32,809 nt of DNA from Bacteroidota bacterium (GCA_026224775.1 JAMFRP010000061.1:1-32809); one strand, 5' to 3'. Shown: positions 1-7,358, numbered from the stretch's first letter. The notes: generated by a model not told the origin, from the sequence alone. A program made the numbers and translations.

Positions 1-147
1 CAATCAGTAGCCGTAGGCAAACTGGTAGCTGAGAAAGCCTTAGCTGCTGGCATTAAAGATGTTGTTTTCGATAGAAACGGTTATTTGTACCATGGCCGTG
101 TTAAATCACTGGCTGAAGGTGCACGTGAAGGCGGTTTAAACTTTTAA
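1..147 (+). CDS. rplR: 50S ribosomal protein L18, C-terminal part (cut by window edge)
   Basis: The window opens inside an open reading frame that reads QSVAVGKLVAEKALAAGIKD and ends in REGGLNF before a TAA. This is the usual C-terminus of L18, with the conserved FDRxGYxYHGRVxxLAEGAREGGL block. L18 binds 5S rRNA in the central protuberance of the 50S subunit. The 5' part of the gene lies outside the window, so this is a boundary truncation, not a broken gene. It is followed 12 nt later by rpsE, the standard order of the spc operon. Confidence 0.95.
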   Translation, partial: QSVAVGKLVAEKALAAGIKDVVFDRNGYLYHGRVKSLAEGAREGGLNF

Positions 148-159
148 TCGAAACAGGAA

Positions 160-678
160 ATGTCAACAATCAACATAAAAAGAGTAAAAACAAGCGAGAT
201 CGAATTAAAAGACCGCTTGGTGAGCATACAACGTGTAGCCAAAGTAACCAAAGGTGGCCGTACATTCAGCTTTTCTGCTATCGTAGTAGTAGGTGATGAG
301 AACGGTGTTGTAGGTTATGGCTTAGGTAAAGCTAAAGAAGTAACTGAAGCTATTGCTAAAGGCATTGATGATGCTAAAAAGAACTTGGTAAAAGTGCCTA
401 TCATTAACGGTACTGTACCTCATGAGCAAATTGGTAAATTTTCAGGTGGTTTTGTTTTCATTAAACCAGCTGCAAATGGTACCGGTGTAATTGCTGGTGG
501 TGCAATGCGTGCAGTATTAGAGTCTGCAGGTGTTCACAACGTATTGGCAAAATCAAAAGGTTCATCAAACCCGCACAACGTGGTTAAAGCAACTGTATCA
601 GCATTATCACAATTACGTGATGCTTATACCGTAGCTCAGCAACGTGGCGTTAGTTTAGGTAAAGTATTTAACGGATAA
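160..678 (+). CDS. rpsE: 30S ribosomal protein S5
   Basis: This 172-aa protein has the S5 double-stranded RNA-binding-like N-domain with GGRTFSFSAIVVVGD at about residues 32-46, followed by GxVGYGLGKAKEV. Its C-terminal S5 domain contains GGAMRAVLESAGVHNVLAKS and SxNPHNVVKAT. S5 sits near the decoding centre of the 30S subunit and affects translational fidelity. The length is close to the E. coli protein (167 aa). The ATG start follows a weak AGGA a few bases upstream. It lies 12 nt after rplR and 6 nt before rpmD, so it is cotranscribed in the spc operon. Confidence 0.98.
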   Translation: MSTINIKRVKTSEIELKDRLVSIQRVAKVTKGGRTFSFSAIVVVGDENGVVGYGLGKAKEVTEAIAKGIDDAKKNLVKVPIINGTVPHEQIGKFSGGFVFIKPAANGTGVIAGGAMRAVLESAGVHNVLAKSKGSSNPHNVVKATVSALSQLRDAYTVAQQRGVSLGKVFNG

Positions 679-684
679 TCAGTC

Positions 685-864
685 ATGGCAAAAATCAAAA
701 TAACACAGATTAAGAGCGTGATCGATAGAAGTGAACGCCAAAAAAGAACAATCGAAGCCTTAGGTCTTCGTAAGATCAACCACAGCGTGGAAGTTGAAGC
801 TACTCCAGCTATCATCGGTATGGTAAAGAAAGTTAATCATTTGGTAGCAGTAGAAAATATTTAA
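685..864 (+). CDS. rpmD: 50S ribosomal protein L30
   Basis: A short 59-aa reading frame begins MAKIKITQIKSVIDRSERQK and ends HLVAVENI before TAA. It matches bacterial L30 in length, in the KITQIKS start and in the LGLRKIN core (LGLxkin/h motif). L30 is a small ferredoxin-like-fold protein of the large subunit. The gene fills the gap between rpsE (6 nt away) and rplO (4 nt away), exactly where L30 lies in the spc operon. A long antisense reading frame across rplO reaches into this gene but is a shadow. Confidence 0.95.
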   Translation: MAKIKITQIKSVIDRSERQKRTIEALGLRKINHSVEVEATPAIIGMVKKVNHLVAVENI

Positions 865-868
865 TATC

Positions 869-1318
869 ATGAATTTAAGTAATTTAAAACCTGCAGAAGG
901 TTCTACTAAAAATAGAAAAAGAATAGGCCGTGGTACAGGTTCAGGCCGTGGTGGAACATCAACCCGTGGCCATAAAGGTGCAGGTTCACGTTCAGGTACT
1001 TCAGCCAAAATTGGTTTCGAAGGTGGACAGATGCCATTACAACGCCGTGTGCCTAAAGTAGGCTTCAAGAATAACAACCGCGTAGAATACGTTGGTGTTA
1101 ACCTTGATGTATTACAAGGCTTAGTTGAGCAACATTCAGTTACATCAATTGATTTTGCAACACTAAAGGAATATGGTTTAGTATCGAAAAAAAGCGACCT
1201 TGTTAAGATTTTAGGTCGTGGCGAACTAAAAGCCACTTTAGAAGTTAAAGCACATGCATTTACTGCCACAGCGCAAAAAGCAATTGAAGCAGCTGGTGGT
1301 ACCATAGTTAAGCTATAA
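869..1318 (+). CDS. rplO: 50S ribosomal protein L15
   Basis: This 149-aa protein starts MNLSNLKPAEGSTKNRKRIG and carries the Gly/Arg-rich N-terminal extension of L15 (RGTGSGRGGTSTRGHKGAGSRSG). That extension threads into 23S rRNA during large-subunit assembly. The globular C-terminal domain includes FEGGQMPLQRRVPKVGF, the L15 signature region, and ends AIEAAGGTIVKL. Length is normal for the family. It starts 4 nt after rpmD and ends 7 nt before secY, consistent with translational coupling in the operon. Confidence 0.98.
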   Translation: MNLSNLKPAEGSTKNRKRIGRGTGSGRGGTSTRGHKGAGSRSGTSAKIGFEGGQMPLQRRVPKVGFKNNNRVEYVGVNLDVLQGLVEQHSVTSIDFATLKEYGLVSKKSDLVKILGRGELKATLEVKAHAFTATAQKAIEAAGGTIVKL

Positions 1319-1325
1319 TTTTTCA

Positions 1326-2663
1326 ATGAAGAATTTTTTCACCACATTATCCAATATTTGGAAAATCGAGGATTTAAGAGTGCGTATAACCAACACACTC
1401 TTATTTCTTTTAATATACCGTATAGGTTGCGTTATTGTTTTACCCGGTGTAGATCCTGCATCATTAAACACTAGCGCTAAAGAAGGTTTATTAGGATTAT
1501 TAAACATGTTTGCCGGTGGCGCGTTTTCGCGTGCATCGATTTTTGCATTAGGCGTAATGCCTTATATCTCGGCTTCAATTGTGGTGCAATTGCTTGGGAT
1601 AGCAGTGCCATACTTTGCTAAACTGCAAAAAGAAGGCGAAAGCGGTCAAAACAAAATTAACCAGTGGACCCGTTACCTAACAATAGGTATTACGGCTTTA
1701 CAAGCAATAGGCTATTTGAAATCTCAAATTGGCCCTGATGCAAGGTTAATTGGTGATCCATTCTTTACTATATTAAACGTATTTGTATTAACATCAGGTA
1801 CTTTATTTGTAATGTGGTTAGGCGAGCGTATAACTGATAAAGGTATTGGTAACGGTATATCATTGATCATCATGATCGGTATCATTGCTTCATTACCTGG
1901 CGCGGTTGTAACTGAATTTAATGCACGCAGAAGCGGCCAGGGTGGTTTAATTACCTTTGTGGTTGAGATTGTAGCTTATATTGCAGTTGTAATGTTTACC
2001 ATTTTAATAGTACAAGGTACCCGAAAGGTTGCTGTGCAATATGCGAAACGTATTATTGGTAATAAACAATATGGTGGTGTACGCCAATACATTCCTTTAA
2101 AAGTGAATGCGGCAAACGTAATGCCGATCATTTTTGCTCAGGCATTAATGTTTATCCCGGCATATATTCCTACAATGTTTCCAAGCGTAGCTGCAAACTC
2201 TGTGGTAATGGGCTTGGCTAACTATAATTCATGGGAGCATAACTTATTATTTGCGATATTAATTATACTATTTACTTTCTTCTATACAGCTATTACGGTT
2301 AATCCTAATCAAATGGCTGAGGATATGAAAAAGAATGGTGGCTTTATTCCAGGTGTTCAACCAGGTAGGGCTACAGCTAATTTCCTTGATGATATTATTT
2401 CTAAGATTACCTTACCAGGTGCATTAGCATTAGCAATAATCGCTATTATACCTGCTGTTGTTAGCATGATGGGTGTGAGCAGTCTCTTCTCAAGATTCTT
2501 TGGAGGAACATCCCTTATCATCTTAGTAGGTGTAATTTTAGATACCTTACAACAAATTGAAAGTCATTTATTAATGCGCCATTACGACGGATTAATGAAA
2601 ACCGGTAGGATCAAGGCCCGTAGTTCAGCACCTGCTGTTACAGGAACAACCCCGGTTATTTAA
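1326..2663 (+). CDS. secY: Preprotein translocase channel subunit SecY
   Basis: SecY forms the protein-conducting channel of the Sec translocon in the inner membrane. The 445-aa protein has the expected ten hydrophobic segments. Its plug region and the family signature near GLLGLLNMFAGGAFSRASIF and LGVMPYISASIVVQLL lie at about residues 55-95. The cytoplasmic C5-loop region NPNQMAEDMKKNGGFIPGVQ (about residues 325-345) and a C-terminal MRHYDGLMKTGRIKAR are also present. It follows rplO by 7 nt and precedes map by 11 nt, the usual secY position at the end of the spc operon. No adk gene lies between secY and map, unlike in Bacillus. Confidence 0.98.
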   Translation: MKNFFTTLSNIWKIEDLRVRITNTLLFLLIYRIGCVIVLPGVDPASLNTSAKEGLLGLLNMFAGGAFSRASIFALGVMPYISASIVVQLLGIAVPYFAKLQKEGESGQNKINQWTRYLTIGITALQAIGYLKSQIGPDARLIGDPFFTILNVFVLTSGTLFVMWLGERITDKGIGNGISLIIMIGIIASLPGAVVTEFNARRSGQGGLITFVVEIVAYIAVVMFTILIVQGTRKVAVQYAKRIIGNKQYGGVRQYIPLKVNAANVMPIIFAQALMFIPAYIPTMFPSVAANSVVMGLANYNSWEHNLLFAILIILFTFFYTAITVNPNQMAEDMKKNGGFIPGVQPGRATANFLDDIISKITLPGALALAIIAIIPAVVSMMGVSSLFSRFFGGTSLIILVGVILDTLQQIESHLLMRHYDGLMKTGRIKARSSAPAVTGTTPVI

Positions 2664-2674
2664 AAAGATAAACA

Positions 2675-3466
2675 ATGTCAAAGATCAATTATAAGTCTGT
2701 CGAAGAGATAGAACTAATAAGAGAAAGTTCTTTACTTGTATCTAAAACACTCGGAGAGATAGCTAAGGTTATTGCTCCGGGTGTTAAAACTATTGAATTA
2801 AACAAACTTGCTGAAACCTTTATACGTGATAACGGCGGCGTTCCTGCCTTCTTAAATTATCATGGTTTCCCTTACTCGTTATGTATTTCTCTTAACGATC
2901 AGGTAGTACACGGCTTCCCTGGTAACCATGTATTGGTTGAAGGTGATCTGGTATCAGTTGATTGTGGCGTTATATTAAACAAATACTACGGCGATTCAGC
3001 TTTTACCTTTGCTATAGGCGAAGTTAGCGATACTGTTAAGACACTTATGCGTGTTACGCGTGAATGCCTTGACTTAGGTGTTGAAAAGGCTGTAGTAGGG
3101 ATGCGTATAGGCGATATAGGTTATGCAGTACAGGAGCATGCTGAAAAACATGGTTTTGGCGTAGTTAAAGAATTGGTTGGCCATGGTGTAGGATTACATC
3201 TGCATGAAAAACCAGAAGTTCCTAATTATGGTAAACGTGGTTCGGGCATTAAATTGGAAGAAGGAATGGTAATTGCCATTGAACCAATGATAAATGCAGG
3301 CCGTGCTGGTGTTAAGTTTTGGGATGATGGATGGACAGTATCAACAGTTGATAAAAAACCATCAGCGCATTACGAGCATACGGTAGCTGTAACCAAAGGA
3401 AAAGTAGATATTCTGTCAACGTTTTCATACGTTGATAATGTTTTAAAAGAAAAAAATAATAATTAA
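2675..3466 (+). CDS. map: Type I methionine aminopeptidase
   Basis: This enzyme removes the initiator methionine from nascent proteins in the cytoplasm. The 263-aa protein has the pita-bread fold with all five expected metal ligands visible: D96 in SVDCGV, D107 in YYGDSAF, H170 in GHGVG, E203 in AIEPM and E234 in HYEHT. The substrate-contacting H79 (QVVHGFPG) is also present. There is no N-terminal zinc-finger extension, so it is the simple type Ia form. It starts 11 nt after secY and precedes infA by 63 nt, the common secY-map-infA arrangement. Confidence 0.97.
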   Translation: MSKINYKSVEEIELIRESSLLVSKTLGEIAKVIAPGVKTIELNKLAETFIRDNGGVPAFLNYHGFPYSLCISLNDQVVHGFPGNHVLVEGDLVSVDCGVILNKYYGDSAFTFAIGEVSDTVKTLMRVTRECLDLGVEKAVVGMRIGDIGYAVQEHAEKHGFGVVKELVGHGVGLHLHEKPEVPNYGKRGSGIKLEEGMVIAIEPMINAGRAGVKFWDDGWTVSTVDKKPSAHYEHTVAVTKGKVDILSTFSYVDNVLKEKNNN

Positions 3467-3477
3467 AAAATTTTTAT

Positions 3478-3485
3478 TAATTTTG
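3478..3485 (+). promoter_or_regulatory. Candidate -7 box upstream of infA
   Basis: TAATTTTG followed by CATCCC fits the Bacteroidota -7 consensus TAnnTTTG. It lies 44 nt before the infA start, in the 63-nt map-infA gap. The expected upstream TTG element at the right spacing is not obvious in the very A/T-rich sequence before it. It may be an internal promoter for the infA-to-rplQ half of the operon. Confidence 0.4.
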
Positions 3486-3529
3486 CATCCCGCTTTTAGG
3501 GTGGATAATTGAGTAATAATCAGTAAAAT

Positions 3530-3748
3530 ATGGCTAAACAATCTTCGATTGAACAAGACGGAACTATCAGGGAGGCATTATCTAATGCTATGTTCAGGGT
3601 TGAATTGGAGAATGGTCATGAAATTATTGCGCATATATCCGGCAAAATGCGAATGCACTATATCAAGATTTTACCTGGCGACAGAGTGAAGTTGGAAATG
3701 AGTCCATACGATTTAACAAAGGGTAGAATAACCTATAGATATAAATAA
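3530..3748 (+). CDS. infA: Translation initiation factor IF-1
   Basis: This 72-aa single OB-fold protein contains QDGTIREALSNAMFRVELEN, the IF-1 signature (GxIxEALPNxxFRVxLENG), and HISGKMRMHYIKILPGDRVK. It ends SPYDLTKGRITYRYK. IF-1 binds the A site of the 30S subunit during initiation. Length equals that of E. coli IF-1 (72 aa). The linkage map-infA-rpmJ-rpsM is the common bacterial order. A candidate TAATTTTG -7 box lies in the upstream gap. Confidence 0.98.
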   Translation: MAKQSSIEQDGTIREALSNAMFRVELENGHEIIAHISGKMRMHYIKILPGDRVKLEMSPYDLTKGRITYRYK

Positions 3749-3756
3749 ACAAAGAG

Positions 3757-3873
3757 ATGAAAGTTAGAGCATCCATTAAAAAACGTAGTGTTGATTGTAA
3801 GATCATCCGCCGCAACGGTAAACTTTATGTTATTAACAAAAAGAACCCGAAGTACAAACAGCGTCAGGGATAA
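3757..3873 (+). CDS. rpmJ: 50S ribosomal protein L36, zinc-less (C-minus) form
   Basis: A 38-aa reading frame starts MKVRASIKKRSVDCKIIRRN and ends PKYKQRQG before TAA. Length and ends are those of L36. The family's zinc ligands are normally Cys11, Cys14, Cys27 and His33. Here the corresponding residues are Ser11, Cys14, Asn27 and Tyr33, so three of four ligands are lost and zinc cannot be bound in the usual way. It lies 8 nt after infA and 73 nt before rpsM, the standard position. Zinc-free L36 is known across bacteria, so this is a lineage form and not damage. Confidence 0.95.
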   Translation: MKVRASIKKRSVDCKIIRRNGKLYVINKKNPKYKQRQG

Positions 3874-3892
3874 TTAAAAAAATTGTATTAAT

Positions 3893-3918
3893 CCGTACAA
3901 CGGTGGCCCGCCGTTCGG
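3893..3918 (+). promoter_or_regulatory. GC-rich hairpin in the rpmJ-rpsM gap
   Basis: In an otherwise A/T-rich 73-nt gap, AACGG (3899-3903) pairs with CCGTT (3911-3915) around a loop TGGCCCG. CCG (3893-3895) and CGG (3916-3918) can extend the stem past a bulge. It ends about 28 nt before the rpsM start. It could be a ribosomal-protein leader site or an RNA-processing site, but no function is shown. Confidence 0.35.
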
Positions 3919-3946
3919 TTATTACGTAAAAGCACAAATAAGAAAT

Positions 3947-4324
3947 ATGGCAAGGATATCAGGTATTGATTTACCAAACAATAAAAGAGGAGAGATAGGC
4001 TTAACCTATATCTACGGAATCGGCCGTTCAACCGCTCAACAAATTTTAACCCAGGCTGGTATTGATTTCAATATTAAAGTTCAGGATTGGAATGATGATC
4101 AGTTAGCTGCTATTCGTGGTATTATTAATGACCAGATCAAAGTTGAAGGTTCACTACGTTCAGAGGTTCAGCTTAACATCAAACGTTTAATGGATATAGG
4201 TTGTTACCGCGGTACACGTCATCGTAAAGGTTTACCATTACGTGGCCAACGCACAAAAAACAACTCACGTACCCGTAAAGGAAAACGTAAGACAGTTGCT
4301 AATAAAAAGAAAGCTACTAAATAA
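3947..4324 (+). CDS. rpsM: 30S ribosomal protein S13
   Basis: This 125-aa protein starts MARISGIDLPNNKRGEIGLT and has the helix-hairpin-helix region TYIYGIGRSTAQQIL. The family signature YRGTRHRKGLPLRGQRTKNN is followed by a Lys/Arg-rich tail that reaches the subunit interface and the P-site tRNA. S13 contacts 16S rRNA in the head of the 30S subunit. Length is typical (about 118-126 aa). It heads the alpha-operon half, followed by rpsK after an unusually long 133-nt gap. Confidence 0.98.
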   Translation: MARISGIDLPNNKRGEIGLTYIYGIGRSTAQQILTQAGIDFNIKVQDWNDDQLAAIRGIINDQIKVEGSLRSEVQLNIKRLMDIGCYRGTRHRKGLPLRGQRTKNNSRTRKGKRKTVANKKKATK

Positions 4325-4457
4325 TAGTTGATTAGTAATTGGAGAATAGTGATTAGTTACTTTCTTCGGTTATTAGGAATAAATAAATTAAAATGATTAA
4401 TGGGTCCGGATTATTCAATAATTCAGTAATTCATCAAATCAATAATTAAAACATAAA
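4325..4457. other. Long A/T-rich spacer between rpsM and rpsK
   Basis: This 133-nt gap holds no open reading frame of note. It contains a direct repeat of TGATTAGT (4329-4336 and 4350-4357), and further down repeated AATTCA/CAATAATT-like words. No terminator and no clear TAnnTTTG promoter were seen. It looks like degenerate simple sequence and separates two genes that are usually close together. Confidence 0.5.
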
Positions 4458-4847
4458 ATGGCTAAGACTAAAAAAGTTACCAAAAAGCGTATTGTTATTG
4501 TTGAATCAGTAGGCGAGGCACATATCAACGCAACATTCAACAATATCATCATCACCCTTACCAACAAAACAGGCCAGGCTATATCATGGTCATCTGCTGG
4601 TAAAATGGGTTTCAAAGGTTCAAAAAAGAATACCCCATACGCTGCCGGCCAGGCTGCTTCTGATTGCGGTAAAGTAGCTTATGATTTAGGCTTACGTAAA
4701 GTAGAAGTATTTGTAAAAGGCCCGGGTGCTGGTCGTGAGTCAGCTATCCGTACTTTGCAAACTGCAGGTATCGAGGTAACTACTATAAAGGATATTACAC
4801 CGCTTCCACACAATGGTTGCCGTCCTTCAAAAAGAAGAAGAGTTTAA
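4458..4847 (+). CDS. rpsK: 30S ribosomal protein S11
   Basis: This 129-aa protein has the S11 core ATFNNIIITLTNKTGQAISW, then SSAGKMGFKGSKKNTPYAAG. The C-terminal signature reads ITPLPHNGCRPSKRRRV. S11 lies on the platform of the 30S subunit and contacts 16S rRNA near the Shine-Dalgarno cleft. Length equals the E. coli protein (129 aa). Downstream rpsD begins 68 nt later after a GC-rich hairpin. Confidence 0.98.
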   Translation: MAKTKKVTKKRIVIVESVGEAHINATFNNIIITLTNKTGQAISWSSAGKMGFKGSKKNTPYAAGQAASDCGKVAYDLGLRKVEVFVKGPGAGRESAIRTLQTAGIEVTTIKDITPLPHNGCRPSKRRRV

Positions 4848-4875
4848 TTAATACAAATTTTTAAAGCTAAGATTC

Positions 4876-4892
4876 AGCGGCTGCGGGCCGTT
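4876..4892 (+). promoter_or_regulatory. GC-rich hairpin in the rpsK-rpsD gap
   Basis: CGGC (4878-4881) pairs with GCCG (4887-4890) around a TGCGG loop, and flanking bases can extend the stem by two weak pairs. It ends 24 nt before the rpsD start and is the only GC-rich block in the gap. Like the hairpins before rpsM and rplQ, it may be a leader structure or processing site. The assignment is speculative. Confidence 0.3.
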
Positions 4893-4915
4893 TGATACTT
4901 TAAAACAACACAAAA

Positions 4916-5524
4916 ATGGCAAGATACACAGGTCCAAAATCCAAAATTGCACGTCGTTTCCGTGAGCCGATCTTCGGTCCGGATAAAGCGTTAGAAAGAA
5001 AAAACTATCCGCCAGGAATGCATGGCGCCTCAAAAAGAAGAGGAAAACAATCTGAGTATTCAACTCAGTTGATGGAGAAACAAAAAGTTAAATACACTTA
5101 CGGTGTATTAGAAAAACAATTCGAAAACTTGTTTCACCGTGCATCTGCTAAAGAAGGTATCACCGGCGAAAACTTATTGAAGTTTTTAGAAGCGCGCCTT
5201 GATAATGCAGTTTACCGTTTAGGTATTGCTCCAACACGTTCAGGCGCACGCCAATTGGTTGGTCACAAACACATCAATGTTAATGGTTCAGTGGTTAACA
5301 TCGCTTCATACCAGTTAAAAGCAGGTGATGTTATATCAGTACGCGAAAAATCAAAATCTTTAGAAGCTATCTCTCATTCAGTAGCTGGCAGAAAGATTAA
5401 TAAATATAGCTGGTTAGAATGGGATGCCAATGAATTAACTGGTAAATTCCTAAACTATCCAAATCGTGATGAGATTCCTGAAAATATCAAGGAAAACCTG
5501 ATCGTCGAGTTATACTCAAAATAA
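4916..5524 (+). CDS. rpsD: 30S ribosomal protein S4, zinc-less form
   Basis: This 202-aa protein starts MARYTGPKSKIARRFREPIF. The S4 RNA-binding domain at about residues 92-160 includes RLDNAVYRLGIAPTRSGARQ and LVGHKHINVNG. S4 is a primary 16S rRNA binder that nucleates 30S assembly. The N-terminal region has no cysteines, so this is the C-minus form lacking the zinc knuckle, as is usual in this phylum. In E. coli S4 also represses the alpha operon by binding its leader, but whether that happens here cannot be read from the sequence. It is followed by a hairpin with a T-run before rpoA. Confidence 0.98.
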   Translation: MARYTGPKSKIARRFREPIFGPDKALERKNYPPGMHGASKRRGKQSEYSTQLMEKQKVKYTYGVLEKQFENLFHRASAKEGITGENLLKFLEARLDNAVYRLGIAPTRSGARQLVGHKHINVNGSVVNIASYQLKAGDVISVREKSKSLEAISHSVAGRKINKYSWLEWDANELTGKFLNYPNRDEIPENIKENLIVELYSK

Positions 5525-5544
5525 TAAGATATTTATACGCAAAG

Positions 5545-5572
5545 TGGTTGGCATATTATGCCAATCATTTTT
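5545..5572 (+). terminator. Terminator-like hairpin between rpsD and rpoA
   Basis: A 10-bp stem (5545-5554 with 5558-5567; one G-T wobble) with a 3-nt ATT loop is followed directly by TTTTTG. Its core is TTGGCAT/ATGCCAA. It lies 21 nt after the rpsD stop and 47 nt before the rpoA start. The form is that of a weak intrinsic terminator or attenuator inside the operon. Read-through is expected, since rpoA and rplQ follow without a clear new promoter. Confidence 0.5.
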
Positions 5573-5618
5573 GTGGTTTAATCAATTCAAATTAGTAAAC
5601 AATAAATAAAGGATATAA

Positions 5619-6611
5619 ATGGCAATTTTAGCATTTCAAAAACCTGACAAGGTTATCATGCAGAAATCAACTGATTTTGATGGCACGTTTGAGTTTCGTC
5701 CGTTAGAACCAGGTTTCGGTATAACCATTGGTAATGCTCTGCGTCGTATCTTACTTTCATCACTGGAAGGTTTTGCGATCACATCTGTACGTTTTTCAGG
5801 CGTGATGCATGAGTTTTCTACAATCAAAGGTGTTGTTGAAGATGTAACCGAAATCATATTAAACCTGAAACAAGTAAGGTTTAAGAAAACAGGTGAATCT
5901 GGCGACAGCGAAAAAATATTTGTGATCATTAATGGTCAGGACGCTTTTAAAGCCGGAGACATCACTAAGTTCTCTAACAATTTTACAATTTTAAATCCTG
6001 ATTTGGTTATTTGTAACATGGACTCTTCAGTAACGCTTGAAATCGAGCTTACTATCAATAAGGGCCGTGGTTACATCCCAAGTGATGAGAATAAAAACCC
6101 TGATGCCAATGTAGGTGTTATCGCTATCGATTCTATCTTCACTCCCATCAAGAACGTAAAATTCACTATTGAAAACTATCGTGTAGAACAAAAAACAGAC
6201 TACGAAAAATTAGTTCTGGATATTACTACTGATGGTTCAATACATCCTGAAGATGCACTTAAAGAAGCTGCTAAGATCCTTATCCAGCACTTTATGTTGT
6301 TCAGCGATGAGAACATGATGCTTGAGGCTCAGGCTAAAGAAGAAACTAAAGAAGTTGACGAAGAGATCTTACACATGCGTAAAATCCTTAAAACTGAATT
6401 AGTTGATCTTGACCTTTCGGTTCGTGCATTAAATTGCTTGAAAGCTGCTGACATCCGTAGCCTTGCTGATTTGGTTTCATATGATGTTGCTGATATGTTA
6501 AAATTCAGAAACTTCGGTAAAAAATCATTGACTGAGATTCAGGATTTGGTTAAATCAAAAGGTTTATCTTTCGGCATGAACTTGTCTAAATTTAAATTAG
6601 ACGAAGAATAA
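5619..6611 (+). CDS. rpoA: DNA-directed RNA polymerase subunit alpha
   Basis: This 330-aa protein has both alpha domains. The N-terminal assembly domain contains FEFRPLEPGFGITIGNALRR (ILLSSLEG follows) at about residues 25-53. The C-terminal domain from about residue 255 contains LDLSVRALNCLKAADIRSLA and FRNFGKKSLTEIQDLV, the helix-hairpin-helix surface that binds upstream DNA and activators. Alpha dimerises to start assembly of RNA polymerase core. Length is normal (E. coli 329 aa). The rpsD-rpoA-rplQ order is conserved in bacteria. Confidence 0.99.
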   Translation: MAILAFQKPDKVIMQKSTDFDGTFEFRPLEPGFGITIGNALRRILLSSLEGFAITSVRFSGVMHEFSTIKGVVEDVTEIILNLKQVRFKKTGESGDSEKIFVIINGQDAFKAGDITKFSNNFTILNPDLVICNMDSSVTLEIELTINKGRGYIPSDENKNPDANVGVIAIDSIFTPIKNVKFTIENYRVEQKTDYEKLVLDITTDGSIHPEDALKEAAKILIQHFMLFSDENMMLEAQAKEETKEVDEEILHMRKILKTELVDLDLSVRALNCLKAADIRSLADLVSYDVADMLKFRNFGKKSLTEIQDLVKSKGLSFGMNLSKFKLDEE

Positions 6612-6643
6612 TTAATAATAAAACAGCGAAGGCATAATTCCGC

Positions 6644-6667
6644 GGGCTTGACCTAATTTCGTCGCCC
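6644..6667 (+). promoter_or_regulatory. Hairpin in the rpoA-rplQ gap
   Basis: GGGC (6644-6647) pairs with GCCC (6664-6667), and inside it GAC (6650-6652) with GTC (6661-6663) across a TT bulge. The structure ends about 31 nt before the rplQ start. It resembles in kind, but not clearly in sequence, the GC-rich hairpins before rpsM and rpsD. No function is shown. Confidence 0.3.
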
Positions 6668-6698
6668 AACGGTATGCACGTGCTAAAATTAAATAACA

Positions 6699-7277
6699 AT
6701 GAGACACGGAAAAAAAGTAAACCATTTAGGCCGTACTAACAGTCACCGTAAGGCGATGATGAGTAACATGGCAACTTCGCTTATTTTACACAAGCGTATT
6801 ACTACAACATTAGCTAAAGCAAAAGCTTTACGCGGTTATGTTGAGCCAATTTTAACTAAATCAAAAAACGATACTACACACTCACGTCGTACCGTATTTA
6901 GCTACCTGCAGGATAAAGATGCTGTAAGCATCCTGTTCCGCGATATAGCTGAGAAAATTGCTAGCCGCCCAGGTGGTTACACACGTATCATTAAATTGGA
7001 AAACCGTTTAGGTGATAACGCTGAAATGGCAATTATTGAATTAGTTGATTACAACACTGTTTACGGTGCTGATAACGCGCAAACAGCTAAAAAGACAACA
7101 CGTCGTCGTGGGGGTTCTGCTAAAGCTAAAACTGCTCCTGTTGCTCAAGACTCTGCTGCTCCGGCCGCAGAAGTTACCGAAGCTCCAGTTGTAGATGAGG
7201 CACCAGTTGCTGAAACACCGGCTGCTGAAGAAGCACCAGCTGCTGACAACGAAGAAAATGCTGAAAAAGGAGAATAA
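6699..7277 (+). CDS. rplQ: 50S ribosomal protein L17 with acidic Ala/Pro-rich C-terminal tail
   Basis: The 192-aa protein starts MRHGKKVNHLGRTNSHRKAM, the L17 signature, and has a normal L17 core to about residue 127 (ends IELVDYNTVYG). Family members are usually about 115-130 aa. Here about 60 further residues follow: a basic patch KKTTRRRGGSAKAKT, then a low-complexity tail rich in Ala, Pro, Glu and Asp ending NEENAEKGE. Extended L17 tails are common in Bacteroidota. It is the last gene of the operon and is followed 25 nt later by a strong terminator. Confidence 0.97.
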   Translation: MRHGKKVNHLGRTNSHRKAMMSNMATSLILHKRITTTLAKAKALRGYVEPILTKSKNDTTHSRRTVFSYLQDKDAVSILFRDIAEKIASRPGGYTRIIKLENRLGDNAEMAIIELVDYNTVYGADNAQTAKKTTRRRGGSAKAKTAPVAQDSAAPAAEVTEAPVVDEAPVAETPAAEEAPAADNEENAEKGE

Positions 7278-7301
7278 TTAAATCTCTCTTTTAAGATACA
7301 G

Positions 7302-7340
7302 AAAACGCCCTGCTCATTTGAGTAGGGCGTTTTTGTTTTT
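7302..7340 (+). terminator. Terminator of the ribosomal protein operon
   Basis: AAAACGCCCT pairs with AGGGCGTTTT, with the inner pair CTC/GAG and loop ATTT, followed by TTTTTGTTTTTG. It begins 25 nt after the rplQ stop. A GC-rich stem plus T-run makes it a convincing intrinsic terminator for the spc/alpha transcript. Confidence 0.9.
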
Positions 7341-7358
7341 GTGTGATTTTATTTTTAC

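Noticed and set aside
760..1326. Long antisense open reading frame over rplO (and parts of rpmD)
   Set aside because: It lies antisense to clear ribosomal protein genes, has low-complexity Pro/Arg-rich content mirroring the L15 Gly/Arg region, and has no promoter or homology that I recognise.
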